A DNA stretch of 13,600 bases from Dokdonella_A sp035545255 (GCA_035545255.1 DASZYR010000168.1:1-13600), one strand, 5' to 3'; positions 1 through 6,104 are shown, counted from the first letter of the stretch. Notes: a model not told the origin generated them from the letters alone. Numbers and translations are program-made.

Positions 1-866
1 CCGCAGAGGCAGATCTCGCCCTGGTTCGCGAAGCCGGAGCGCACGATCGTGTCGAGGCTCGCTTCGCTGAAATCGAAATCGTCGAGCACGATCGCGGGAT
101 TCTTGCCGCCGAGCTCGAGCGAAAGTTTCCTGAATCTCGGCGCGGCCGCGGCGGCGATCGCGGCGCCGGTGCGCGTCGATCCCGTGAACGAGATCGCCTT
201 GATGCCGCCGTGCTCGACGAGCGGTTGTCCGACGCCGGGTCCGGTGCCTTGCACGATGTTGAAGACGCCGGGCGGAAATCCGGCCTCGATCGAAAGCTCG
301 CCGAGGCCCGCAGCCGTGCACGGCGTGATCTCGCTCGGCTTCGCGACGACGGCGTTGCCGGCCGCGAGGGCCGGCGCGATCTTCCAGGTGAAGAGATAGA
401 GCGGCAGGTTCCAAGGCGAGATGCACGCGACGACGCCGAGCGGCTGGCGCAGCGTGTAGTTGAGCGCGCGGTCTTCCATCGGATGCGCTTCGCCCGGCCA
501 TTGCGTGATCGCCGCGGCGAAGAAGCGGAGGTTCGAGACCGCGCGCGGGATGTCGAGCGCCGTCGCGAGCTTGACGGTCTTGCCGGCGTCGCGCGATTCG
601 AGCGCCGCGAGCGAGTCGAGATCGCGCTCGACGAGATCGGCCAGACGATTCAGGAGGCGCGCGCGTTCCTCGGCCGGCGTCGCGGCCCACGCCGGCGCGG
701 CGCGTCTCGCGGCGGCGACCGCGGCATCGACATCGGCGGCGCCGGAATCCGGGCATTGCGCGAAGACGCCGCCGGTCGCGGGTTCGAACACGTCGAGATA
801 GCGGCCGCCGAGCGGCGCCTGCGGTCGGCCGTCGATGAGATTCGCGAGTCGCAGGCGTTCAGTCAT
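1..866 (-). CDS. Aldehyde dehydrogenase, 2-aminomuconate-6-semialdehyde dehydrogenase-like (ALDH8 type), 3' end outside window
   Basis: An NAD-dependent aldehyde dehydrogenase that probably oxidises 2-aminomuconate (or 2-hydroxymuconate) semialdehyde to the acid, in the cytoplasm, during breakdown of 3-hydroxyanthranilate or a related catechol-type ring. About 288 N-terminal residues are visible. They contain the substrate/cofactor segment ISPWNLPLYLFTWKIAPALAAGN, the Rossmann-fold FTGSTRTG, the catalytic-Glu motif LELGGKNP and, at the window edge, NQGEICLC with the presumed catalytic Cys near residue 286. The NQGEICLC form, rather than the usual NQGQxC, is typical of ALDH8A1 and bacterial 2-aminomuconate semialdehyde dehydrogenases, which is why I prefer that substrate class. 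The start is the ATG read from 866 (MTERLRLANLIDG). It lies 93 bases after the SDR stop, with a palindromic repeat between. The last third of the protein is missing only because the window ends. Confidence 0.88.
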   Translation of the reverse strand, partial: MTERLRLANLIDGRPQAPLGGRYLDVFEPATGGVFAQCPDSGAADVDAAVAAARRAAPAWAATPAEERARLLNRLADLVERDLDSLAALESRDAGKTVKLATALDIPRAVSNLRFFAAAITQWPGEAHPMEDRALNYTLRQPLGVVACISPWNLPLYLFTWKIAPALAAGNAVVAKPSEITPCTAAGLGELSIEAGFPPGVFNIVQGTGPGVGQPLVEHGGIKAISFTGSTRTGAAIAAAAAPRFRKLSLELGGKNPAIVLDDFDFSEASLDTIVRSGFANQGEICLC

Positions 867-895
867 GGCACAAAGCTTAACGGCTCGTCGAACGA

Positions 896-964
896 TGTAG
901 GAGCGGCTTCGGCCGCGAGCTTTTTCATGGGGGCGAAAAGATCGCGGCTAAAGCCGCTCCTACA
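896..964. repeat. Palindromic REP-type repeat pair (GTAGGAGCGGCTT family)
   Basis: Two 23-bp arms, TGTAGGAGCGGCTTCGGCCGCGA (896-918) and its inverted copy (942-964), flank a 23-bp spacer. Each arm is itself partly self-complementary (GCGGCTTCGGCCGC; GCGGCTAAAGCCGC). The arm matches a repeat familiar from Pseudomonas and Xanthomonadales genomes. Arranged as an inverted doublet it resembles a BIME. It sits between the SDR and the aldehyde dehydrogenase, and one arm contains the SDR stop codon (960-962). It may act as a transcript-stabilising hairpin or weak terminator; that role is inferred. Confidence 0.85.
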
Positions 965-1748
965 GGGACAGCGTGCGGCCGCCGTCGACCGGGACGTTGA
1001 TGCCGTTGACGTAGCCCGCGGCCGGCGTTGCGAGGAACGCGATCACGGCGGCGATCTCCGCCGGCTCGGCGAAGCGCCCCGCGGGCACGGTCGCGAGCAT
1101 CGCCGCGGCGACCTCGTCTTCGGTCTTGCCGGTCGCCTTGCGGCGGTCGGCGAGGATCTGATCGAGGCGCGCGGTTCTCGTGTAGCCCGGCAGGACATTG
1201 TTGACCGTGATGCCCGACGGGCCGAGCTCGGTCGCGAGCGTCTTCGCCCAGCTCGCCATCGCGCCTCGGATCGTGTTCGAGACACCGAGGTTCTTGATCG
1301 GCTCCTTTACCGACGTCGAGATCACGTTGACGATGCGGCCGTAATTCGCGGCGCGCATGCCGGGCAGGATCGCCTTCAGCACCGTCTGCGCCGCGACGAT
1401 GTGCTGGTTGAACGCGGCGACGAACGCCTCGGTCGCCGCCATGTGCGCGGGTCCGCCGGGCGGGCCGCCGGTGTTGTTGACGAGAACGTGCACGCGCCGC
1501 GAGCCGGCGAGGGCTTCGACTTTCGCGCCGAGCGTCGCGTGATCGCTCATGTCGACCGCGATCGTCGCGTGCTGCTGCTTCGCGTGTGCTTGCGGCAGCG
1601 CGCGCAGTGCGGTTTCGAGAGGGCCGGGCGAGCGCGCGAGCAGCGTCACGTCGGCACCGAGCTTCGCGAGCTCGATCGCGGCTGCGTGGCCGATGCCCTG
1701 CGAGCCGCCGCAGACGAGCGCGTGCTTGCCGGTGAGGTCGAGGTTCAT
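960..1748 (-). CDS. Atypical short-chain dehydrogenase/reductase (BKR-like SDR) lacking the YxxxK catalytic pair
   Basis: A 262-residue Rossmann-fold protein of the SDR superfamily, probably cytosolic, with an unknown substrate. The cofactor motif GGSQGIG is at residues 14-20, the NNAG-equivalent NNTGG at 91-95, the strand GRIVNVIS with the catalytic-type Ser144, and the C-terminal VNGINVPVDGGRT is typical of beta-ketoacyl reductase-like members. Where the family normally has Tyr-x-x-x-Lys, this protein reads Ser157-Asn-Thr-Ile-Arg161. It therefore belongs with BKR-like SDRs that lack a perfect tetrad and may be catalytically divergent. I chose the ATG at 1748 (MNLDLTGKHALV) because it matches the usual SDR N-terminus. 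An in-frame ATG at 1775 lies inside a palindromic repeat and is probably accidental. The gene lies upstream of the aldehyde dehydrogenase in the same direction, so it may act in the same ring-degradation pathway. Confidence 0.88.
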   Translation of the reverse strand: MNLDLTGKHALVCGGSQGIGHAAAIELAKLGADVTLLARSPGPLETALRALPQAHAKQQHATIAVDMSDHATLGAKVEALAGSRRVHVLVNNTGGPPGGPAHMAATEAFVAAFNQHIVAAQTVLKAILPGMRAANYGRIVNVISTSVKEPIKNLGVSNTIRGAMASWAKTLATELGPSGITVNNVLPGYTRTARLDQILADRRKATGKTEDEVAAAMLATVPAGRFAEPAEIAAVIAFLATPAAGYVNGINVPVDGGRTLSL

Positions 1749-1772
1749 TGCGGGGGCTCGTTTGGGAGTCTG

Positions 1773-1829
1773 CATAGGGTGGGCCTTGGCCCACCGTTAA
1801 AACAGCGGTGGGCCGAGGCCCACCCTATG
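1773..1829. repeat. Palindromic repeat, GGTGGGCC(T/C)NGGCCCACC type
   Basis: Left arm 1773-1796 (CATAGGGTGGGCCTTGGCCCACCG) and right arm 1806-1829 are inverted copies that match at 23 of 24 positions, around the 9-base spacer TTAAAACAG. Each arm also folds on itself (GGTGGGCC/GGCCCACC). The right arm ends one base before the stop codon of the acidic 100-residue gene (1831-1833). The left arm ends 24 bases before the SDR start. The very strong hairpin could terminate or stabilise the transcript from the asnS side; this is inference. Confidence 0.85.
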
Positions 1830-1830
1830 G

Positions 1831-2133
1831 TCAATGTCGAGAGGGGAGCTTCGCGACCATGCGTGCGAGCAATTCTTCGTCGCTGCCGCCGCGCGGGGGT
1901 TCGACTTCTTCGAGATCGAAGCCCATCGCCGCCGCGTCGTCTTCGTCGAGGCCGTCCCACGCGCGGAATTCGGCGTCGAGCAGCGCCATGCGCGCTTCCG
2001 TTTCTCCGTCGTAGCGCAGTGTGCGCCCGTCGCTGTCGAAGACTTCGGCGACGCCGGCTTCCGTGACCGTGAGCCGCGCCCAGATCAGCGTGTCGCCGAT
2101 CGCGGCGACCCACCATTGTGCGTTGGCGCTCAT
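1831..2133 (-). CDS. Conserved-looking acidic protein of unknown function, 100 aa
   Basis: A short soluble protein (MSANAQWWVAAIGDTL...) with no signal peptide or membrane segment. The N-terminal half looks like a beta-rich domain (WWVAAIGDTLIWARLTV, then VAEVFDSDGRTLRYD). The middle is strongly acidic (AWDGLDEDDAAAMGFDLEEVEPP), and the C-terminus is short and amphipathic (EELLARMVAKL). I do not recognise a named domain. Its ATG overlaps the stop codon of the upstream membrane-protein gene by 4 bp (ATGA), so the two are very likely translationally coupled. The codon bias is like that of its neighbours and the pair directly follows asnS, which supports a real gene. A palindromic repeat follows its stop immediately. 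Confidence 0.8.
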   Translation of the reverse strand: MSANAQWWVAAIGDTLIWARLTVTEAGVAEVFDSDGRTLRYDGETEARMALLDAEFRAWDGLDEDDAAAMGFDLEEVEPPRGGSDEELLARMVAKLPSRH

Positions 2134-2447
2134 CGCGTGCCTCCGATCAATGCGAGCAGCTGCGAGACCGCGAGCGTCACGAAGCCGCCGACGATGCACC
2201 AGGCACCGAACGTGCCGGGGAACGCGAGCGCGTTGAGGCTCGCGTCTTTCGCGGCGCGCCAGCCGGCGCCGAGATACCAGAGCAGCGCGCGCGGCGCGAT
2301 CAGTATGTTGCCGATCGCCTTGCGCATTTCGGGATGATGGTCGCGCAGGTGAACCGCGACCAGCATCCATACGATCACATAAGCCGTGAGGCCGGCGACG
2401 ATGAGTCCGAGGCCCATGATGAGGAGGAATTCGCGGGTGGCGAGCAT
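2130..2447 (-). CDS. Small membrane protein of unknown function, 105 aa
   Basis: The protein has two predicted transmembrane helices, LLIMGLGLIVAGLTAYVIVWMLVAV near residues 8-32 and FGAWCIVGGFVTLAVSQLLALI near residues 80-101. They are joined by a charged loop containing HLRDHHPEMRKAIGNILIAPRALLWYLGAGWRAAKD. The short distance from the start to the first helix points to an inner-membrane protein without a cleaved signal. I do not recognise the family. The start is the ATG at 2447. No strong Shine-Dalgarno sequence is visible, so an internal Met is possible. It lies 45 bases downstream of the asnS stop and overlaps the next gene by 4 bp, so the three may share a transcript. Confidence 0.78.
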   Translation of the reverse strand: MLATREFLLIMGLGLIVAGLTAYVIVWMLVAVHLRDHHPEMRKAIGNILIAPRALLWYLGAGWRAAKDASLNALAFPGTFGAWCIVGGFVTLAVSQLLALIGGTR

Positions 2448-2470
2448 CTTCGTGTGCGAAAGGGTACCTG

Positions 2471-2483
2471 CGCCGGAATGACG
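2471..2483. repeat. Solitary half-copy of the CGTCATTCCGGCG repeat
   Basis: CGCCGGAATGACG here is identical to the outer part of the right arm of the palindrome at 6024-6104 (it recurs within 6091-6104). No matching second arm is seen nearby, so it looks like a degraded or solo copy. It lies 9 bases beyond the asnS stop, in the 45-bp gap before the small membrane-protein gene. Thirteen bases is short, so chance cannot be excluded. Confidence 0.5.
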
Positions 2484-2492
2484 AAGGGGTGG

Positions 2493-3911
2493 TCAGAACT
2501 CGGCAAGCCCCGCGGCGCGCGGATACGGATGCGCGTCGCGAATGTTCTGAAGCCCGCAGACGTACACGACGAGCCGCTCGAAGCCGAGGCCGAAACCCGC
2601 ATGCGGCACCGTGCCGTAGCGGCGGAAGTCGCGATACCAGCCGTAGTGCTTCGGATCGAGCCCGAATTGCGCCATGCGCTTGTCGAGCACGTCGAGCCGC
2701 TCCTCGCGCTGCGAGCCGCCGATGATCTCGCCGATGCCGGGCGCGAGCACGTCCATCGCGGCGACGGTTTTCGCATCGTCGTTGAGGCGCATGTAGAACG
2801 CCTTGATCTTTTCGGGATAATTCGTGACGACGACCGGCCGGCCGACGTGCTGTTCGGTCAGATAGCGCTCGTGCTCGGTCTGAAGATCGGCGCCCCATTC
2901 GACCGCGTATTCGAATTTCTTCCCCGACTTCTTCAGGATATCGACCGCGTCGGAGTAGTCGATGCGCTCGAACGGCGCGTCGACGAACGCTTCGAGGCGC
3001 GACACCGCGGTCTTCTCGACGCGCTCGGCGAAGAACGCCATGTCGTCGGCGCGCTCGTCGAGCACCGTTTTGAAAATGAACTTGAGGAAATGCTCGGAGA
3101 GATCGGCGAGATCGGAGAGGTTCGCGAATGCAACCTCGGGCTCGATCATCCAGAACTCGGCGAGATGCCGCGGCGTGTTCGAATTCTCGGCGCGGAACGT
3201 CGGGCCGAACGTGTAGACCTTGCTGAGCGCGAGGCAATAGCCTTCGACGTTGAGCTGGCCCGACACCGTGAGGAATGCGTCGCGGCCGAAGAAATCCTGG
3301 TGGAAATCGATCGCGCCGGTCTTGTCGTCGCGCGGCAGGTTCATGAGATCGAGCGTCGACACGCGGAACATCTGGCCCGCGCCTTCGGCATCCGACGTCG
3401 TGATGATCGGCGTGTTGACCCAGAAGAATCCGTTCTGGTCGAAGTAGCGATGGATCGCACTCGCGATCGTGTGGCGCACGCGCGCGACCGCGCCGAAGAG
3501 GTTCGTGCGCGCGCGAAGATGCGCGACCTCGCGCAGGAACTCGAGCGAATGCTGCTTGGGCTGGATCGGGTAGGTTTCGGGATCGTCGACCCAGCCGACC
3601 ACTTCGATCGCTTTCGCCTGGATCTCGAACGCCTGGCCCTTGCCCTGCGAGGGCACGAGCTCGCCGGTCGCGATGACCGCGCAGCCGGTCGTGAGTCGCG
3701 TGATCTCGGCGGCGTAATTCGGAAGATCGCCGGTCGCGACGACCTGGATCGGATCGAAGCAGGAACCGTCGCTCACATTGACGAACGAAAGCCCGGCCTT
3801 CGAATCGCGCCGCGTGCGCACCCAGCCGCGCACGGTGACCGTGCTGCCGGCCGCGATGCTGCCCGACAATGCCTGCTTGACGCTGACCACGTTCCGTTCC
3901 GCCGCCGCCAT
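2493..3911 (-). CDS. asnS: Asparaginyl-tRNA synthetase
   Basis: Class IIb aminoacyl-tRNA synthetase that charges tRNA-Asn with asparagine in the cytoplasm, 472 residues (family about 465). The N-terminal OB-fold anticodon-binding domain is at about residues 8-110 (VTVRGWVRTRRDSKAGLSFVNVSDGS). The catalytic domain carries class II motif 2 (TFRAENSNTPRHLAEFWMIEPE, near 238-259) and motif 3 (GFGLGFERLVVYVCG, near 439-453). The motif SGQLNVEGYCLALSKVYTFGP is typical of AsnRS. The C-terminus NIRDAHPYPRAAGLAEF varies from the common IRDxIPFPRxPGxAEF. I chose the ATG at 3911 because the OB fold begins right after it and GGAGC lies 8 bases upstream; longer in-frame extensions up to 4007 have no homology-like sequence. 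It is divergent from the iscA-like gene. Confidence 0.97.
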   Translation of the reverse strand: MAAAERNVVSVKQALSGSIAAGSTVTVRGWVRTRRDSKAGLSFVNVSDGSCFDPIQVVATGDLPNYAAEITRLTTGCAVIATGELVPSQGKGQAFEIQAKAIEVVGWVDDPETYPIQPKQHSLEFLREVAHLRARTNLFGAVARVRHTIASAIHRYFDQNGFFWVNTPIITTSDAEGAGQMFRVSTLDLMNLPRDDKTGAIDFHQDFFGRDAFLTVSGQLNVEGYCLALSKVYTFGPTFRAENSNTPRHLAEFWMIEPEVAFANLSDLADLSEHFLKFIFKTVLDERADDMAFFAERVEKTAVSRLEAFVDAPFERIDYSDAVDILKKSGKKFEYAVEWGADLQTEHERYLTEQHVGRPVVVTNYPEKIKAFYMRLNDDAKTVAAMDVLAPGIGEIIGGSQREERLDVLDKRMAQFGLDPKHYGWYRDFRRYGTVPHAGFGLGFERLVVYVCGLQNIRDAHPYPRAAGLAEF

Positions 3912-4033
3912 GCCTTGAAGCTCCGCTCCGGGAAACCCACGTTGAGTGGGCGAGGACCCGCGATCATAGCGGAATCGGCCGCTCCGACGCGGCCCTTGCG
4001 CTATCATCGCGACACATTCCGGAATCGGACGTC
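3912..4033. promoter_or_regulatory. Divergent promoter region between asnS and the iscA-like gene
   Basis: This 122-bp gap must hold the start signals for both divergent genes. Minus-strand TATGAT (3968-3963) is a candidate -10 for asnS, and plus-strand TATCAT (4002-4007) is one for the Fe-S carrier gene; neither has a convincing -35. CCCAC-GTTGA-GTGGG (3936-3950) would form a short hairpin in the asnS leader. These are pattern-based candidates only. Confidence 0.35.
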
Positions 4034-4366
4034 ATGGCAATCCAGCTCACCGAAGCCGCGCGAAAGCGCATGCAGGACTACCTCGCGAAAACCGGGGCGG
4101 TCGGCGTTCGTTTCGGCGTCAAGCGCACGGGCTGCTCGGGCTACGGGTACACGGTCGACGTCGCGGACGCGCAGAGCGAAAACGACATCGTGTTCGATCT
4201 CGACGGCGTGCGCGTGCTCGTCGATCCGAAATGGCTGCCGTTCGTCGACGGCACCGAGATCGATTTCCGGCGCCAGGGCCTCAACGCGCAGTTCGTCTTC
4301 ACGAATCCGAACGCGACCGGCGAGTGCGGCTGCGGCGAGAGTTTCACCGTCGCTCCGGCGGCCTGA
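4034..4366 (+). CDS. A-type iron-sulfur carrier protein (IscA/ErpA/SufA family)
   Basis: A small cytosolic Fe-S cluster carrier and assembly scaffold that receives clusters and passes them to apo-proteins. It has 110 residues, the usual family length. The three ligand cysteines are present: Cys34 in KRTGCSGYGY and Cys98/Cys100 in GECGCGESF. The segment DGTEIDFRRQGLNAQFVFTNPNATGECGCGESF is closer to IscA than to ErpA in my reading, but I cannot separate the two firmly without alignment, so I give no symbol. No isc or suf genes are beside it; it stands alone, divergent from asnS. It is followed after 10 bases by a membrane-protein gene, which is probably cotranscribed. Confidence 0.94.
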   Translation: MAIQLTEAARKRMQDYLAKTGAVGVRFGVKRTGCSGYGYTVDVADAQSENDIVFDLDGVRVLVDPKWLPFVDGTEIDFRRQGLNAQFVFTNPNATGECGCGESFTVAPAA

Positions 4367-4376
4367 CGACGCATCC

Positions 4377-5141
4377 GTGAGCGACGCGTCCCGACCGGCG
4401 ATCGGCGATCCTTCGGCGTCGCGGCCTGCGGACGCGATCGAAGAGCCGGTCTCGGCGCTGTTCGAAGTGCTCCCGCACGTGCTGCGCACGCTTCGGCGCG
4501 AGCCGGCGCTCGTGATCACGCTGACGTACCTGCTCGTCGCGATGGCGGGCATCTTCTACGACTATGCGTTCTACCGGCAGTTCGCCATCCCGGCGTTGTC
4601 GCTGTCGCAGATCAGCGATTTCCTCGCAGCCGGCATCCAGGAGCCGATCGCGATCGTGCTCGTGCTGTCGACGTTTCCGTTGTGCTGGGTATTCGACCGC
4701 ATCAACCTCTGGGGCCGCCGGCGTCGCGCGGCCGAGGGCGCGCGGCTCAAGGCGGTGCCCGCGCTGACGTGGTGGCAGCGGCGCCGGCTCGCCTTCATCG
4801 TCGCCATGAACGAGCGGCGCGGCTACATGCGGCTGGTCTACGCGCTGGTCGTGATCACCTACGCCTGGTCCTTCGTGAGCATCTACGCAGGACAACGCGC
4901 CGAAGCGGTCAAGCGCGGCGAGGCACTCGAAGTTCGGGTCCAGCTGACCGATGGCTCGCCGCTCCTCACGCGCTCCGTGCAGAAGCCCTGGCTATACCTC
5001 GGCGCGATCTCGCAATACGTGTTCGTCTACGATCGCGATGCCGCGCGTGCCGAGATCGTGCCGGTCAACGCGATCTCCCGGATCGAGCCCGTTCCGGGGG
5101 CGGGGGCGAAATCCGGTCTGGTGGTTGCGCCAATCCCCTGA
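4377..5141 (+). CDS. Three-helix membrane protein of unknown function, 254 aa
   Basis: I do not recognise this family. A GTG start at 4377 gives VSDASRPAIGDPSASRPAD, a polar N-terminus. Hydrophobic segments follow near residues 44-61 (ALVITLTYLLVAMAGIFY), 88-106 (QEPIAIVLVLSTFPLCWVF) and 153-171 (LVYALVVITYAWSFVSIYA). A basic cytoplasmic-type loop (RRRRAAEGARLK...WWQRRR) lies between helices 2 and 3. A soluble C-terminal domain of about 80 residues (EALEVRVQLTDGSPL...YLGAISQYVFVYDRDAARAEIVPVNAISRIE) looks beta-rich. The frame is open far upstream, antisense to asnS, but only this part has sensible composition; the GTG 10 bases after the Fe-S carrier stop is the natural start. Its 3' end overlaps the rpsF promoter. 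Confidence 0.82.
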   Translation: MSDASRPAIGDPSASRPADAIEEPVSALFEVLPHVLRTLRREPALVITLTYLLVAMAGIFYDYAFYRQFAIPALSLSQISDFLAAGIQEPIAIVLVLSTFPLCWVFDRINLWGRRRRAAEGARLKAVPALTWWQRRRLAFIVAMNERRGYMRLVYALVVITYAWSFVSIYAGQRAEAVKRGEALEVRVQLTDGSPLLTRSVQKPWLYLGAISQYVFVYDRDAARAEIVPVNAISRIEPVPGAGAKSGLVVAPIP

Positions 5142-5160
5142 TTCGCCTAGTATTCGCGCC
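5125..5160 (+). promoter_or_regulatory. Promoter of the rpsF-rpsR-rplI operon
   Basis: TTGCGC (5125-5130) and TAGTAT (5148-5153) are separated by exactly 17 bp, a good sigma-70 arrangement. A start site near 5160 would give a leader of about 100 nt before rpsF. The -35 lies inside the 3' end of the upstream membrane-protein gene, whose stop is at 5139-5141. Confidence 0.65.
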
Positions 5161-5243
5161 CCTTCGCGCGGGTGCCCCGCGCAAGGGACCTTGCCTCACC
5201 GCATCGGCGGGAGGCTGCCGGCCCGGAAATTCCTCCGCCGGCA
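5160..5243 (+). promoter_or_regulatory. Structured 5' leader of rpsF, candidate S6:S18 autoregulatory element
   Basis: A 12-bp stem with one bulged C begins at the predicted transcript start: CCCTT-c-GCGCGGG (5160-5172) pairs with CCCGCGCAAGGG (5176-5187) around a TGC loop. A second hairpin pairs TGCCGGC (5216-5222) with GCCGGCA (5237-5243). An alternative pairing puts GGAGG (5210-5214) with CCTCC (5232-5236). In many bacteria the S6:S18 complex binds the rpsF mRNA leader and represses the operon, so a role of that kind is plausible here. I have not matched the published consensus. Confidence 0.45.
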
Positions 5244-5259
5244 TCCACAAGGAGACACC

Positions 5260-5730
5260 ATGCGTCACTACGAGATCGTGTTTCTGGTCCACCCTGACCA
5301 GAGCGAGCAGGTGCCCGCGATGATCGAGCGTTACAAGACGCTGATCGAGGGCAACGGCAGCGGCAAGATCCACCGCCTCGAAGACTGGGGCCGCCGCCAG
5401 CTCGCGTATCCGATCCAGCACCTCGCCAAGGCTCATTACGTGCTCATGAACATCGAGTGCGAGCAGGATGTCCTGAACGAGCTCGAATCCGGATTCCGCT
5501 TCAACGACGCGGTGCTGCGCCACCTCATCATGAAGCGCGAGGACGCGGTCACCGAGATGTCCGCGATCATGAAGAACAAGGACGACAAGGGCGATCGCCG
5601 CCGCCGCGACGACGAAGGCTTCGGTTTCGGCGACGACGACGATGCTCCGCGACGCCGCGAATCGCGCCCGCCGCGCGAGGAAGCCGCTGCCGGCAGCTCC
5701 AGCGCCAGCAGCAGCGAGACCGCCGAGTAA
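5260..5730 (+). CDS. rpsF: 30S ribosomal protein S6
   Basis: Small-subunit protein that pairs with S18 on the platform of the 30S subunit. The core, residues 1 to about 105 (MRHYEIVFLVHPDQSEQVPAMIERY...GKIHRLEDWGRRQLAYPIQ...HYVLMNIE...FRFNDAVLRHLIMKR), is typical. The total is 156 residues, longer than the usual 95-135, because of a C-terminal tail of about 45 residues rich in Asp, Arg, Glu and Ser (GDRRRRDDEGFGFGDDDDAPRRRES... ending SSSASSSETAE). Some proteobacterial S6 proteins have acidic or glutamylated tails, but this one is mixed-charge and low-complexity. AAGGAGA at 5249-5255, 4 bases before the ATG, is a clear ribosome-binding site. Confidence 0.97.
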   Translation: MRHYEIVFLVHPDQSEQVPAMIERYKTLIEGNGSGKIHRLEDWGRRQLAYPIQHLAKAHYVLMNIECEQDVLNELESGFRFNDAVLRHLIMKREDAVTEMSAIMKNKDDKGDRRRRDDEGFGFGDDDDAPRRRESRPPREEAAAGSSSASSSETAE

Positions 5731-5763
5731 CCGCGCGCCGCCCCGTCATCCGGAGATATCGAA

Positions 5764-5988
5764 ATGTCCAAGTTCTTCCGCCGCAAGAAATTCTGCCGCT
5801 TCACGGCCGAGGGCGTCGTCGAGATCGACTACAAGGATCTCAACACGCTGCGCCAGTACATCACCGAGACCGGCAAGATCGTGCCGAGCCGTATCACCGG
5901 CACGAAGGCGCGCTACCAGCGCCAGCTGTCGACCGCGGTGCAGCGCGCGCGTTTCCTCGCGCTCTTGCCGTACAGCGACAGCCACTGA
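5764..5988 (+). CDS. rpsR: 30S ribosomal protein S18
   Basis: Small-subunit platform protein and partner of S6, 74 residues (E. coli 75). The sequence FFRRKKFCRFTAEGVVEIDYKDLNTLRQYITETGKIVPSRITGTKARYQRQLSTAVQRARFLALLPY is a full-length S18. A single Cys is retained in KKFCRF; no full zinc-ligand set is present. GGAGA at 5752-5756, 7 bases before the ATG, serves as the ribosome-binding site. It follows rpsF by 33 bases and is separated from rplI by an unusually long 211-bp gap that contains a palindromic repeat. Confidence 0.97.
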   Translation: MSKFFRRKKFCRFTAEGVVEIDYKDLNTLRQYITETGKIVPSRITGTKARYQRQLSTAVQRARFLALLPYSDSH

Positions 5989-6023
5989 CCGACGAAGCGA
6001 ACGACGCGAAAATTTTCCCTGCG

Positions 6024-6104
6024 CGTCATCCCGGCGAAAGCCGGGATCCATTTGGATCTTGATGTTCGAAAGCAAAATGGATTCCGGCCATCGCCGGAAT
6101 GACG
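6024..6104. repeat. Palindromic repeat (CGTCATCCCGGCGAAAGCCGGGATCCA family) inside the ribosomal operon
   Basis: The left arm 6024-6053 and right arm 6075-6104 are 30-bp inverted copies that match at 26 of 30 positions, around a 21-base spacer. Each arm contains its own hairpin (CCCGGC...GCCGGG; TTCCGGC...GCCGGAA). The motif is a widespread proteobacterial intergenic repeat. It lies between rpsR and rplI and accounts for much of the unusually long gap. In RNA it would fold into a strong hairpin and could modulate rplI levels relative to rpsF/rpsR. Confidence 0.85.

Noticed and set aside
896..964. CRISPR array
   Set aside because: Only two arms in inverted, not direct, orientation; it fits a REP doublet. 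No spacer-repeat pattern exists anywhere in the window.
210..2066. Open 618-codon plus-strand frame, very Arg-rich
   Set aside because: It is antisense to the aldehyde dehydrogenase and SDR genes, which have full family motifs. The Arg-rich low-complexity content is typical of a shadow frame in GC-rich DNA.
3912..4007. Possible 32-residue N-terminal extension of asnS
   Set aside because: The extension covers the promoter region and is Arg/Gly-rich; GGAGC is correctly spaced for the ATG at 3911.
2118..4376. Upstream part of a 1007-codon plus-strand frame
   Set aside because: It is antisense to asnS and then out of frame with the Fe-S carrier gene. Only the part from the GTG at 4377 has sensible protein composition.
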